NCBI RefSeq assembly: GCF_000332175.1
Contig: NZ_KB235914.1
Span: 937,966 to 1,001,965, forward strand
Direction: 5' to 3'
Source of the DNA: Pseudanabaena sp. PCC 6802
GTDB lineage: Bacteria > Cyanobacteriota > Cyanobacteriia > Pseudanabaenales > Pseudanabaenaceae
Length of the DNA: 64,000 nucleotides
Under the pieces are notes generated by a model. The model was not told the DNA's origin. It did not search any database and saw only the letters and a program-made list of their open reading frames with translations. Shown piece after piece: positions 36,931-46,310 of this stretch (position 1 is its first letter; each line of letters opens with the position of its first letter). The translations under genes and the position numbers were made by a program.

Positions 36931-37785
36931 CTAGTTGTCCGTGCCTGCGATCGCATAGCTACCAAATACTTTTAAAGTTTCGGTAAACTCCAATAGTTCG
37001 TGCAGAGCCGATTGGACTCGTTCTTCTTCTACTGCTGCTTCAATATCGATAAAGAAGATGTAGTCGCCCAAGGTTTTTTTGGCTGGACGCGATTCAATAC
37101 GGCTCATGTTAATGTTGCGATCGGCAAATACGGATAATGGGCGCACCAGCGCGCCGGGAATATTCTGTTTAGTACTGAAAGCAAGCGATGTATGCGTACC
37201 GCGAGTCGTCGGTGGGGTTAGTCCTAGAACCCAAAATCGCGTGCAATTGTCGGGGTAGTCGTTGATCGGAGAGGCTAATATCGGCAGATCGTGCAATTCG
37301 GCGGCGCGTTGCGAAGCGATCGCAGCTACGGTGGAGTCGTTAGCGACAAACTTTAGACCCTCCGTAGTTGAATCGGTTGGGATAATCTGTACTTGAGGAA
37401 GAAAGCGTTCTAGCCATTGCTGACACTGGGCAAGTGCTTGGGGATGCGAGTAGACAACCTTAACCTGGTTAACTTCTGAAGCGAGCGCAATCAGAGCATG
37501 GTTAATGGGAAGTTCTAACGCCTGTTGAATTTGCAGTTTATCCCATTGCCAAATACCATCTAGGGTCATCGTCACGCCGCCTTGAATCGAGTTCTCCACT
37601 GGGGCAACAGCAACATCGACCTCACCTGTAGCTGCGGCTCTCATAGCTTGCGCGATCGTGGGATAGGGACAGAGCTGGGAATTATCAAAGCGATCGTCTG
37701 GGTTGCTATAGCATAACTTTAAATACAGCAGCGCTGCTGCTTCGGCATAGGTACCAGGTGGGCCAAGGTAAGCAATTGATGGCAT
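36931..37785 (-). CDS. pheA: Prephenate dehydratase
   Basis: 284 residues. It begins IAYLGPPGTYAEAAALLYL and has VAPVENSIQGGVTMTLDGIW. The catalytic Thr is in DNCTRFWVLG. The C-terminal ACT domain (about 200-280) has RIESRPAKKTLGDYIFFIDI, the ESRP motif that binds phenylalanine. It converts prephenate to phenylpyruvate and should be feedback-inhibited by Phe. It is a stand-alone enzyme without a chorismate mutase domain. Confidence 0.96.
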   Translation of the reverse strand: MPSIAYLGPPGTYAEAAALLYLKLCYSNPDDRFDNSQLCPYPTIAQAMRAAATGEVDVAVAPVENSIQGGVTMTLDGIWQWDKLQIQQALELPINHALIALASEVNQVKVVYSHPQALAQCQQWLERFLPQVQIIPTDSTTEGLKFVANDSTVAAIASQRAAELHDLPILASPINDYPDNCTRFWVLGLTPPTTRGTHTSLAFSTKQNIPGALVRPLSVFADRNINMSRIESRPAKKTLGDYIFFIDIEAAVEEERVQSALHELLEFTETLKVFGSYAIAGTDN

Positions 37786-37868
37786 AAATAATGATGAAAC
37801 ATGCGAAAAGCGCCACTAATATAGCATTCGGATGAATCCGATCGCCATCAGCGGGGATGGCAAAAGCT

Positions 37869-37915
37869 AAGCAGACTTCGTTTGTGTAGGCGCGAATTTA
37901 TTCGCCAGCGCCCAT
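37869..37915. repeat. Family C short repeat, copy 1
   Basis: Contains GCAGACTTCGTTTGTGTAG followed by GCGAATTTATTCGCC, a small hairpin with its conserved flank. A closely similar sequence lies at 39010-39060. The type is common in cyanobacterial genomes. No coding content. Confidence 0.6.
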
Positions 37916-37943
37916 CAACTGTTGTCAGTCAACCAGCACCTCT

Positions 37944-38051
37944 TATAGCCGTAGACAGATCTGTTAGGACAGGGGGTGTGGGAGCTGCGCCCCCACACAG
38001 GGGTTCCACCCCTACACCCACCCCGTCCTAAGCCTATTGGCTATAGCTATA
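37944..38051 (-). repeat. Family A repeat, copy A5
   Basis: 108 bp, reverse orientation. Ends TATAGCCGTAGACAG and GGCTATAGCTATA, with both GC hairpins slightly worn (GTGGGAGCTGCGCCCCCAC). It fills most of the pheA to 38158 gap. Confidence 0.88.
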
Positions 38052-38157
38052 ACTCTGAAAAATAGCAATTGTAGTGCTAGCTAAATTAGGTGGCGCATGA
38101 TAGACTATCGCCCGAGTTTCTACCTCACGTCTTCGCTTGCAAATTTGGGTGCAATTA

Positions 38158-38961
38158 ATGCTTATGCTGAGAAATTATGCTAAAAGTTTGTTCGTAGTTT
38201 TGGGGCTAGGTCTAGCGTCATTAGCTAGTACAACAACTGTTGCCGCCCAAAATTCTTCTTTCCCTCAGGATGCCGGAACTCCAAGCCCCAGCAGCTATAA
38301 TGCGGCTAGTCAATATTTGGTCTACGTACCGAATACCGATCCCGCAACCGTACAGCAGGTTAAAGCGATCGCGCCCGAAGCTTTTCGGAGCCAGCTCAGT
38401 TCTGGTGAAATGGTGATGCAGATCGGTCGATTCAATAATATGAATCTGGCCCAACATCGAGTTGAAGAGTTAAAAAGTGCTGGCATCATCGCGCAGGTAA
38501 CTCAAGTCTCAACCAAGTTGGCTACCGCACCGAGTAGTTTCCCAACCGCTACACATCCAACTGCAACACCACCAATTACCCAAGCCCCACTACCAAGCAA
38601 TCCTAATACTGGCATACCGAGTCCTAGCGATAATGTCTCGGCACTGCCAGGAGTTCCTTCCACGCCGAATCAAGGTCAAACTATTGATATCTCCCGACCT
38701 GGGCAGACTGTCTCCCCAGATACTTCCACTGCTGTCAATCCACCACCAACACTTTCGCGCAATCGCTATTTCGTGATCGTGCCTTCCTCCGTAGAATCAG
38801 TGCTGCAAAAAGTGCGAACCATTGCACCAAATGCTCGCTTGACGGCTTCCGAACGAGGAACTTACATTGAGGCACAGGGATTCCCAGATCGCGGGAGCGC
38901 AGAGGCATTGAACACAACTATGCGATCGCAAGGGTTAGATTCTCGCGTGATCTATTTCTAG
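38158..38961 (+). CDS. Secreted protein with two SPOR-like halves
   Basis: About 267 residues. The start is taken at ATG 38158 (38164 is also possible); an upstream TTG lacks support. A signal peptide or anchor (LFVVLGLGLASLASTTTVAA) leads to a first domain (YLVYVPNTDPATVQQVKAIA, then GRFNNMNLAQHRVEELKSAG). A proline/Ser/Thr-rich linker of about 75 residues separates it from a second domain (RYFVIVPSSVESVLQKVRTI, then GFPDRGSAEALNTTMRSQGL). Both domains resemble SPOR peptidoglycan-binding repeats in strand-helix order. That resemblance is inference; the protein is probably periplasmic. Confidence 0.75.
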   Translation: MLMLRNYAKSLFVVLGLGLASLASTTTVAAQNSSFPQDAGTPSPSSYNAASQYLVYVPNTDPATVQQVKAIAPEAFRSQLSSGEMVMQIGRFNNMNLAQHRVEELKSAGIIAQVTQVSTKLATAPSSFPTATHPTATPPITQAPLPSNPNTGIPSPSDNVSALPGVPSTPNQGQTIDISRPGQTVSPDTSTAVNPPPTLSRNRYFVIVPSSVESVLQKVRTIAPNARLTASERGTYIEAQGFPDRGSAEALNTTMRSQGLDSRVIYF

Positions 38962-39009
38962 CGAGTTATAACAAGCGAGTCTCTATTGGCTACCCCTCTT
39001 TTCTTGAAG

Positions 39010-39060
39010 TCCGCGCAGGCGGACTTTGCTTGTGTAGCCGCGACTTTCAGTCGCCAGGCA
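39010..39060. repeat. Family C short repeat, copy 2
   Basis: Carries GTCCGCGCAGGCGGAC, a GC-rich palindrome, then TTGCTTGTGTAGCCGCGAC and a second small hairpin. It matches the copy at 37869 in its TTTGTGTAG-like core. Confidence 0.6.
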
Positions 39061-39090
39061 ATATTAGGAATAATTAACCCGGACTTAGTA

Positions 39091-39537
39091 TTACAACCAT
39101 TTTGTTAGAAGATATCGGTCATGGTCGATGAATCCCGATCTCCGATACAAAGCCTGAGCGTAGGTATTTTCGCGCTCTACCTCTAAATGCAAAGCTTGAA
39201 TGCCTTGGGTCCGACAAATCTCCTCAGCCAACTTTAAACTCTTCTTTCCTACACCTTGTCCGCGATACTTCTCCTGAATATAGATTTCATCAACGAAAGC
39301 ATCGCGCCCGCGAAACTCTAAGCTGAAACCAAATGTCACGACTAGATAGCCAGCGATCTCGTTGTTAATATAGATCAAGTGGATCTGACCATACGCATCG
39401 TTGTCAAAGATGAGTTTTAGTGTCGAGCGGGCAGCCTTTTCCTCGAAGGGTAAACGTTCGTGTGCGTAGAGTTCGCTCATCAAATTGACAAGTATCTCTG
39501 TATTTGAAGCAGATGCAAGCTTGAAGACAGGTTCCAT
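39091..39537 (-). CDS. GNAT family N-acetyltransferase
   Basis: 148 residues from ATG at 39537. The frame is open to 39582, but that would overlap the divergent gene, so the inner start is used. The acetyl-CoA loop is IQEKYRGQGVGKKSLKLAEE, and LHLEVERENTYAQALYRRSG gives strand and helix of motif B. Substrate unknown; a single-domain GNAT of usual length. Confidence 0.9.
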   Translation of the reverse strand: MEPVFKLASASNTEILVNLMSELYAHERLPFEEKAARSTLKLIFDNDAYGQIHLIYINNEIAGYLVVTFGFSLEFRGRDAFVDEIYIQEKYRGQGVGKKSLKLAEEICRTQGIQALHLEVERENTYAQALYRRSGFIDHDRYLLTKWL

Positions 39538-39575
39538 ATCTAAGAGTTTACCAGTAGTTCCTACGGGCGATCGCC

Positions 39576-39998
39576 ATGCCAAACAAAATTTCCCTGCTGC
39601 TAGCTTCTATCTACCTATTTACAGGAGCTTCCAGCGCTTATGCCGATTCTAAAGATTGGCTCGAACTTAGTCGGAGTTCCAATGGCATCATCTATATGGG
39701 TAGCAAGCCGTCAAGAGTTCCGAAGCAACGAGATCTTGTCAACTACTCTGCTCTAATCGTACCCATCAAACCATTTGAAGGGGTGATGTACAGCGCCATG
39801 ATTCAATTTCGAGGTTCTTGTAAAGCGCCCCAATTTACAAAAGTGCAGAGCGTATCAGCTTTTGATGCCAAGGGCAATCCTTTATTTGATGTATCTGCTA
39901 CTTTACTCGGTAGCAAGGTATCTACGTTTGAAACTATGTCTCCTGGAAATGGTAACGATCTTTTGTTGCGCAAAGCCTGCGAGATGAGCAACAAGTAG
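39576..39998 (+). CDS. Small secreted hypothetical protein
   Basis: 140 residues. A signal peptide (MPNKISLLLASIYLFTGASS, cleavage near AYA-DS) precedes a compact domain with two cysteines (FRGSCKAPQF and LLRKACEMSN) that could form a disulphide. No family is recognised. It is divergent from the acetyltransferase gene and is followed by a strong terminator. Confidence 0.75.
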   Translation: MPNKISLLLASIYLFTGASSAYADSKDWLELSRSSNGIIYMGSKPSRVPKQRDLVNYSALIVPIKPFEGVMYSAMIQFRGSCKAPQFTKVQSVSAFDAKGNPLFDVSATLLGSKVSTFETMSPGNGNDLLLRKACEMSNK

Positions 39999-40036
39999 GT
40001 TTCGAGCAATCAAATAAAAATAACGCTTAAGAAGCA

Positions 40037-40063
40037 TAAAAGCCCTGCCAAGCAGAGCTTTTA
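40037..40063. terminator. Bidirectional rho-independent terminator
   Basis: The arms TAAAAGC-CTGC and GCAG-GCTTTTA form a stem with one mismatch and a short loop, followed by ACTTTT. It lies between two convergent genes and has A and T runs on both sides, so it can serve both. Confidence 0.85.
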
Positions 40064-40093
40064 CTTTTGTAATTTGTCAGTGTATTAACAGGT

Positions 40094-41671
40094 TTAACGA
40101 ACCGTCAAATCTAGCGGTGCTGAGTTTGCAATGGGCGTAACATCCAAAACCGCTGACTTGGCGGACTGCAAGAATTTAGTTTCTTGGACTGACTGGTTTG
40201 ACGCTGTAAATAGCGGATTGGAGGCAATACCAGCAAGACTGGTAAATACCAGCGTCAAGACGATCGCTACTTGTAGCGGTCTCATGCCGATTGCCGACCA
40301 GGCTTTACCACCTGTGAGATCGGGGTAGTTTTGCACGGAAACAGACATCTCGGTAGGTTCCTTCACCACCATCATCTTGATCACGCGGATGTAGTAGTAA
40401 ATGGAAACCACGCTCATGACTAGTGCCAAAATCACCAGACCATATGCTTTGGCTTGCCAGCCTGCCCAGAAAATATACAGCTTACCGAAAAAGCCTGCCA
40501 GAGGAGGAATGCCACCCAGAGATAGCAAGGAAATACTCAAAGCCAGGGTCAAGAGCGGATCTTTTTGATATAAGCCGCTGTATTCGCTAATCTGGTCGGT
40601 GCCCGTGCGCAGAGAGAATAGGATGACGCAGGCAAACGCTCCCATATTCATGAACAGATAAACCAGCGTGTAAAAAACCATGCTGGAGTAACCAGATTCC
40701 GTGCCAATCAGTAGACCGAGCATCACGAATCCTGCCTGCCCGATGGAGGAATAGGCAAGCATGCGCTTCATACTGGTTTGGGCGATCGCCACCACATTGC
40801 CCAGCACCATACTGAGAATGGTTAAAACTACAAACACGTAATGCCACTGCTCCGTGATGTTGGGGAACACCGTCACCATAAACCGGATCGCAAGTGCAAA
40901 TCCCGCCACCTTAGAGCCAATCGACAGAAAAGCGACAACAGGCGTAGGCGAGCCTTCATACACATCCGGCGTCCACTGGTGAAAAGGAACTGCCGAAAGC
41001 TTAAAGGCAATACCCGCAACCACAAAAACCATTGCTAAAATTAAACTGATGCCGCTGTGTGGCAGCTTAGCTGCAATATCGATCAGGTTCGTCTCTCCAC
41101 CAGAGAGGCCGTACAGTAAAGACATGCCATACAGGAATATGGCAGAGCTGGAGGCCCCAACTAACAGGTATTTCAGTGCAGCTTCATTAGAACGAGGGTC
41201 GCGCTTTGTATAGCCCGTGAGCAAATAAGAGGAAATACTCAGGGTTTCCAGGGCAACAAATATCATCACCATCTCGTTAGAACCAGCCAGGAACATACCA
41301 CCTAAGGTTGCTGCTAACAGGATGTTGATATACTCAGCTAGCACGACTCTTGCTTGGTGCAGATAGCTGACTGAAATCAAAATTGTCAACAGGGCTGAAA
41401 GAGCAATGATGATACGGAAGATAATGCTGAGTTTATCGCCGTAGAAACTACCAATAAATGAAGCAGGATTATCTAAACTCGTCCATTGCCAATAGAGGGC
41501 AGCCACAGCTCCTACCAAACCAATGCTTGCCACGTAGGGCAGGAATTTAGCTGATTGGGCACTAGTGATAATCAGATCGATCGTTAGCACCACAACAAGC
41601 GTTGCAGTCACGATCAGCTCAGGTAATATGACACCAGCATTAAGCAGGGTGCTGAGATTTGCAAAATCCAT
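40094..41671 (-). CDS. ndhB: NDH-1 subunit 2 (NdhB)
   Basis: 525 residues with about 14 membrane helices, the expected length for NdhB. Diagnostic segments are [40 protein letters not shown] and [20 protein letters not shown]. It is an antiporter-like proton-channel subunit of the photosynthetic NDH-1 complex for cyclic electron flow, respiration and CO2 uptake. It is single copy here and monocistronic, with a T-rich stretch upstream of the ATG. Confidence 0.97.
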   Translation of the reverse strand: MDFANLSTLLNAGVILPELIVTATLVVVLTIDLIITSAQSAKFLPYVASIGLVGAVAALYWQWTSLDNPASFIGSFYGDKLSIIFRIIIALSALLTILISVSYLHQARVVLAEYINILLAATLGGMFLAGSNEMVMIFVALETLSISSYLLTGYTKRDPRSNEAALKYLLVGASSSAIFLYGMSLLYGLSGGETNLIDIAAKLPHSGISLILAMVFVVAGIAFKLSAVPFHQWTPDVYEGSPTPVVAFLSIGSKVAGFALAIRFMVTVFPNITEQWHYVFVVLTILSMVLGNVVAIAQTSMKRMLAYSSIGQAGFVMLGLLIGTESGYSSMVFYTLVYLFMNMGAFACVILFSLRTGTDQISEYSGLYQKDPLLTLALSISLLSLGGIPPLAGFFGKLYIFWAGWQAKAYGLVILALVMSVVSIYYYIRVIKMMVVKEPTEMSVSVQNYPDLTGGKAWSAIGMRPLQVAIVLTLVFTSLAGIASNPLFTASNQSVQETKFLQSAKSAVLDVTPIANSAPLDLTVR

Positions 41672-41833
41672 TTTTTTTTAACTTTATCTCTCATCAAGCA
41701 TTCTAGCTGCGAAGTGCGTCAATTTTTGCAACAAAAAGTAATAATTACCTAAATTTAAGGCACATGCAGGGATGCAATTATTCTATGGTTGGGATAGGGT
41801 TTGTTTATGGGGGTAACGAATCGCCAATGCGCC

Positions 41834-42949
41834 TTACCTCTGGTTAATTGCCTCGGATAAATGATCTGCTACGGCTTGCACGGAGGCGATCGCTCGTTCG
41901 TAGGCTAAACGGGTAGGGCCGAGCACGCTCACACTGCCCGCTACCGTACTTTCATTATTATTGAAATTACTGTAGGTGCAGGAAATCAAGGTACAGTTTT
42001 GAATTGGTTCCAGGCTGATTTCGGAGCCGATTTTCACCTTAACTCGCCTGCGATCGTTGGTTGAGTCTGGTTGCTCGAAAATTAATGGAAATAGATCGGC
42101 TTGATTTTCCTCTAGCAACTGCACGATCGCTTTTACCTGACTGAGCTGGCTAAACTCGGGTTGGCGCAACAATTCCGTCAAACCGCTGATAAAAATCTGC
42201 CCCATTTCCGGTGGGTTGCAAGCACGGGTTAGTTCTCGTAAGGGCTGCTCCAGGACAGTAGCGTATTTGCGAAATTGAGCGTCCAGGTCGAGCCAGTTCA
42301 GGTTAGCCAGGTCATGCCACTGGCGATCGCGTAAGTGCGCGTTTAAGAATTTATTGAGTATCTGCAGTTCCTCGCTTAGAGAACTGGTATCAGGAGAGGC
42401 AGGTAGATCGACTAACACCGAAGCCGTGTGATAGGAATCGCTAACGGCAACGATCGTGACTTTGCTAGCGTCGATCTCGATCAGTTGAATGTGGCGAATT
42501 TTAGAGGAATGTACGTGCGGAGCCGTGATTAGGGCAATACAGCCGCTCAATGTTGCCAAAATATGTGCCACGCTACGCAAGAGCATTTCAAGGCTGCAAT
42601 TTTCCGTTAAATGCATCGACTGCGACAGTTGCTGGTGCATATGAGACGACAAATCGTCAGGGGGGCTAATTAGATCGTCTACGTAAACCCTATAACCCGA
42701 GTGTGAAGGAATTCGTCCGGCGGAGGTATGGGGTTGATAGAGTAAGCCAAATTTATCCAGCACACCCATAACATTACGAATAGTGGCAGCACTGATATCA
42801 AATTTATATTCCTCTACCAAAACTTTAGAACCAACTGGTTCAGCCGTAGCAATATAGTGATTCACCGTTGCCCAAAGCACCTTTTGTTCTCTAGTGGTTA
42901 AGTTTGCCTTCGTAATGTTTGAGGAGCTTTGCACCATTGAACGCACCAT
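41834..42949 (-). CDS. hrcA: Heat-inducible transcription repressor HrcA
   Basis: 371 residues. The N-terminal winged helix has LTTREQKVLWATVNHYIATA then EPVGSKVLVEEY and SAATIRNVMGVLDKFGLLYQ. PHTSAGRIPSHSGYRVYVDD is the family hallmark. HrcA binds CIRCE operators before groE genes; no CIRCE sequence was seen next to this gene. The start could be the ATG at 42949 or the next one four codons in (42937). Confidence 0.95.
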   Translation of the reverse strand: MVRSMVQSSSNITKANLTTREQKVLWATVNHYIATAEPVGSKVLVEEYKFDISAATIRNVMGVLDKFGLLYQPHTSAGRIPSHSGYRVYVDDLISPPDDLSSHMHQQLSQSMHLTENCSLEMLLRSVAHILATLSGCIALITAPHVHSSKIRHIQLIEIDASKVTIVAVSDSYHTASVLVDLPASPDTSSLSEELQILNKFLNAHLRDRQWHDLANLNWLDLDAQFRKYATVLEQPLRELTRACNPPEMGQIFISGLTELLRQPEFSQLSQVKAIVQLLEENQADLFPLIFEQPDSTNDRRRVKVKIGSEISLEPIQNCTLISCTYSNFNNNESTVAGSVSVLGPTRLAYERAIASVQAVADHLSEAINQR

Positions 42950-43303
42950 TAAAAATTGCCAAAAACAAAAAAATAATTAAAAAAGCTTTAATGATTAATA
43001 GAATAACCAGATTCGGTGGAAATTAGGTACTTGACGAACATTAAGAACTTTAAAATCTTAGGACTGCCGAGCGCGATCCCAAGCTCGACGCGAGCAAAAG
43101 TTGTGCTACGGTGTCAGTACGGTTTCAGCGCCTAAGATACTTAAATTATGCTCTTAATTATGCTTCTGAATACGTGCAAAAAAGCTACCATTAACTAACC
43201 GCAAGCAACTAGCAATAGAACCCGGCCAACTACGCTATAAAAAACACAGCAAGAAGGTATAACAACATTTAAGGGTCTTAGTAGGGAAAAACAGGTTTTT
43301 TAG
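42950..43303. other. Divergent intergenic region between hrcA and the PP2C gene
   Basis: 354 bp holding the promoters of two divergent genes. No inverted repeat of CIRCE type, palindromic family or RNA gene was recognised. Confidence 0.5.
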
Positions 43304-45250
43304 ATGAATAGAGACGATCAATCCACTCAAGTTCCACAACTCTACCTTTGGGCAGTAGGGCTAGATGTCGAAGCATTTCCCCCAGGCAAGATGTTGGGCG
43401 ATCGCTACCTCATACACGATTCTCAAGTGGTAATCGACACGCAACAATACCGTTTACCTGAAAGTCCTGACGAGATTCCCTCCTATGTTGTCTCTTACCT
43501 GAAGCTGTCAAGATTGCCCCTGCACTTACCCCGACCCTATGGGTTATTGCGATGGGGTCAGGAACTTAGCTTATCTGAGGTTTTGCTCTTAGAAAATATC
43601 CCGGTCAGTGTAGATGGACATCTGCTGCCAACCTTAGCATCAAGTTGGGCAAAGGCTTCGGCATTAAGGCAAATCAACTGGCTGTGGCAAGTTTTGCAAC
43701 TTTGGCAGCCTTTAGCCGAACAAAATATGACCCGGACGTTGCTCAAAAGTGACCTGTTGCGGGTGGATGGATCCTGGGTACGCCTGCTGGAATTGCAAGC
43801 CGACGTGACTGAGGCAGAACCTTCACAGTTAGGCGATCTGTGGAAAGAATGGTTACCTCAAGCGCAGCCGGAAATTGCCGAGTCGCTGGCCGATTGCGTT
43901 TATGCCCTGGCTCGCAAGGCTGTGGATGTCAATGAAGCGATCGCTCAGTTAGATGAATTGGCTAATGCCCAATTCCAAACTAAACCCTTCTCGGTGCGGG
44001 TTGCCAGCGGCACCGACCAGGGCCCCAGCCGCGATCACAATGAAGATACATGCTATCCCGATCCCAAGCAACAGGATCGAATGCAACACAATGAATTCCT
44101 GCGCGATCGCGTCGCTATCATTTGCGATGGCCTGGGCGGTCATGAAGGCGGTGAAGTAGCTAGCACCATGGCTATTAAAACCATCGAGCAACAGCTCCAA
44201 ATTCTCTTACATCAAGTCGAGAGCGACTCAGAGCCGTTCTCTCCCGCCGCCTTTTCCAGACAACTGGAGTCAATCATCAGAGTCGTTAATAATCAAATCG
44301 TAGCGCTTAACGACCAGCAGCAGCGCCAGGCACAACAGCGCATGGGTACTACCCTGGTAATGGCGGTCATACCGCGCTCGCAGGGACAGGTCTGCAATCA
44401 AGTTTACATCGTCCATGTCGGAGATAGCCGGATCTATTGGGTAAGTCCGCAGAACTGCAGACAGGTTACGCTCGACGATGATGTAGCTACCCGCGAATCT
44501 GTTTTGGGATACAACTTTTACATTTATTCGCACCAGCGCGTTGATGGTGGAGCGCTAATTCAAGCTTTAGGTACCAGAGCTTCGGATAACCTCGTGCCCA
44601 GGATTCAACGCTTCCAAATTGATGAAGACTGCCTGCTCCTGTTGTGCTCCGATGGCTTGAGCGATTTCGAGCGCGTCAACGAACTATACGATAGCCACAT
44701 TCGACCGATTCTGACAGATAACTTACTGCTGGGGTCGGCTTGTCGAAGTCTAATTAACGAAGCAAACACTCGTAACGGTCATGACAATGTTACTGTAGCT
44801 TTGATGCGCTGTCGTCTTACGCCGTTGGATCCCAATGATGATATACAGTTGGACAATGTTGAGGATAGCGTTCCTACGGAAATACCCAGCGTTCCCACCG
44901 TAATTCCGGCAGATTACGCAGTTAATAGCGAACCAAGTAGCAACGTTGAGAATTTTGCAGGCGATGTTAAAAGCGATGTCGAAGACATCAACCCCAAGGC
45001 ATATCAAGCCACAGACATCCTTCCACAAAAACAAACGGGAGAATCCGAAGATATCAATCTGGACGAAACAGAGGAGGATGAAGATGATTCTGAAGACTCT
45101 AGCGCACCAGAGCAAACAAGTTTGATATCAATTATCCTCATCGTGGTAATTGCTTTTCTGATGGGCTGTGGTATCTTTGCTGCCATCCAGACCCCCTTTG
45201 TCAAACAGTTAATGCAACCTCAAAGTACACCTCAGGTTCCCCAAAAATAA
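43304..45250 (+). CDS. PP2C-type protein phosphatase with membrane anchor
   Basis: 648 residues. Residues 1-220 are an N-terminal extension ending near DELANAQFQTKPFSVR, resembling a degenerate kinase-like or regulatory region (not certain). The PP2C domain spans about 225-505: TDQGPSRDHNEDTCYPDP, VAIICDGLGGHEGGEVASTM, VHVGDSRIYWV, LLLLCSDGLSDF and GHDNVTVALMR give the metal-binding aspartates. An acidic linker (ETEEDEDDSEDS) leads to one membrane helix (about 608-628, ISIILIVVIAFLMGCGIFAA). So it is a membrane-tethered Ser/Thr phosphatase facing the cytoplasm. Confidence 0.93.
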   Translation: MNRDDQSTQVPQLYLWAVGLDVEAFPPGKMLGDRYLIHDSQVVIDTQQYRLPESPDEIPSYVVSYLKLSRLPLHLPRPYGLLRWGQELSLSEVLLLENIPVSVDGHLLPTLASSWAKASALRQINWLWQVLQLWQPLAEQNMTRTLLKSDLLRVDGSWVRLLELQADVTEAEPSQLGDLWKEWLPQAQPEIAESLADCVYALARKAVDVNEAIAQLDELANAQFQTKPFSVRVASGTDQGPSRDHNEDTCYPDPKQQDRMQHNEFLRDRVAIICDGLGGHEGGEVASTMAIKTIEQQLQILLHQVESDSEPFSPAAFSRQLESIIRVVNNQIVALNDQQQRQAQQRMGTTLVMAVIPRSQGQVCNQVYIVHVGDSRIYWVSPQNCRQVTLDDDVATRESVLGYNFYIYSHQRVDGGALIQALGTRASDNLVPRIQRFQIDEDCLLLLCSDGLSDFERVNELYDSHIRPILTDNLLLGSACRSLINEANTRNGHDNVTVALMRCRLTPLDPNDDIQLDNVEDSVPTEIPSVPTVIPADYAVNSEPSSNVENFAGDVKSDVEDINPKAYQATDILPQKQTGESEDINLDETEEDEDDSEDSSAPEQTSLISIILIVVIAFLMGCGIFAAIQTPFVKQLMQPQSTPQVPQK

Positions 45251-45299
45251 CACCTGACAAGAAAAGGATGGCTTTGGCAACCTCCATTCAACCATAAAC

Positions 45300-46295
45300 T
45301 TATAACAAGGCACCACCACAACTCGAACCACTGCCTGCCGTGCAGCCATAGCAATAGGATGCCGTTTGCACTGTTGAAATTAGATCTAGATTATCCAACT
45401 CCAATAACTTGCTGATACTAAGTAATTCCCCATTCCCAGCCCTAGCTGGCAAACCCACCATCTGATTAAAATCGCAATCGTAGACATTACCGAGATAATC
45501 GATGGATAATTCATTCCGACACATCAAATTCTCAACTGTCTGTTCGTTAAAGTTGGACTCCAGAAACTCCAGATAGGGTTGATACAGGTTGAGGCGTTCT
45601 AGGTGTAACCCAGTGCGACCTATAGGCAAATTGGTAATCGCAAACAGGCGATTGAAGTCGATCCCGTAATGCTCCCGCAAGTGCGCTTTGTAGTCCTGCT
45701 CCAGTTTGCTTTGGTTAGGAGCAAGCGAGAACTTTGTCGATACAGGTAGTGGTGGATTGTAAACCAGATCGAGAACTAAATTCGGATTCGTACCATAACC
45801 CAGTCTATTAAGCCATTGGAGCGCTCGAATTGAGTCGTGGAATACGCCCTTCCCTCGCATTTTATCGACATTATCTTCCAGGTAGCAGGGTAGAGAAGCT
45901 ACAACTCTTAGTTGAAGTTCGGCGCAATATTCCGGCAAATCGCCGTAGCCATCCTCAAAGTAAATAGTCAAGTTAGAGCGGACGATTACTTCTTTATTCA
46001 AGGCTCTGGCAGCGGCGGCGATCGCTCTAAATCCATAGTTCATCTCCGGTGCCCCCCCTGTGAGATCTACGGTTTGAATCTGGGGAAATTTTTGGATGAG
46101 GGTAATTAACTGTTCGCAAATCTGAGGCGATAACTCTTCTGTGCGCTTGGGGCTAGCTTCGACATGGCAATGATTGCAGGTAATATTACAGCGCCTACCG
46201 AGATTAATCTGCAAGACCGTTATCTTTTGTTTAGTGAGAGGAACACCGAGCTTTTGGTCAAATGGCGTGGTGTTATTTACTGTTTGCAAGTGCAT
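45300..46295 (-). CDS. arsS: Arsenosugar biosynthesis radical SAM protein ArsS
   Basis: 331 residues. The radical SAM cluster CxxxCxxC is at Cys36, Cys40 and Cys43 (GRRCNITCNHCHVEAS). VDLTGGAPEMNYGFRAI is the SAM-binding strand-loop. The DUF3641-type C-terminal half has VLDLVYNPPLPVSTKFSLAP and a Cys-rich tail (SYCYGCTAGSGSSCGGALL). ArsS attaches the 5'-deoxyadenosyl group to methylated arsenicals. The methyltransferase ArsM is not in view. It lies 15 bp after menF on the same strand. Confidence 0.92.
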   Translation of the reverse strand: MHLQTVNNTTPFDQKLGVPLTKQKITVLQINLGRRCNITCNHCHVEASPKRTEELSPQICEQLITLIQKFPQIQTVDLTGGAPEMNYGFRAIAAAARALNKEVIVRSNLTIYFEDGYGDLPEYCAELQLRVVASLPCYLEDNVDKMRGKGVFHDSIRALQWLNRLGYGTNPNLVLDLVYNPPLPVSTKFSLAPNQSKLEQDYKAHLREHYGIDFNRLFAITNLPIGRTGLHLERLNLYQPYLEFLESNFNEQTVENLMCRNELSIDYLGNVYDCDFNQMVGLPARAGNGELLSISKLLELDNLDLISTVQTASYCYGCTAGSGSSCGGALL

Positions 46296-46310
46296 TTCTG
46301 TTTAAGAATA

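Noticed and set aside
42950-43303. CIRCE operator near hrcA
   Set aside because: No TTAGCACTC-n9-GAGTGCTAA match was found in this gap.
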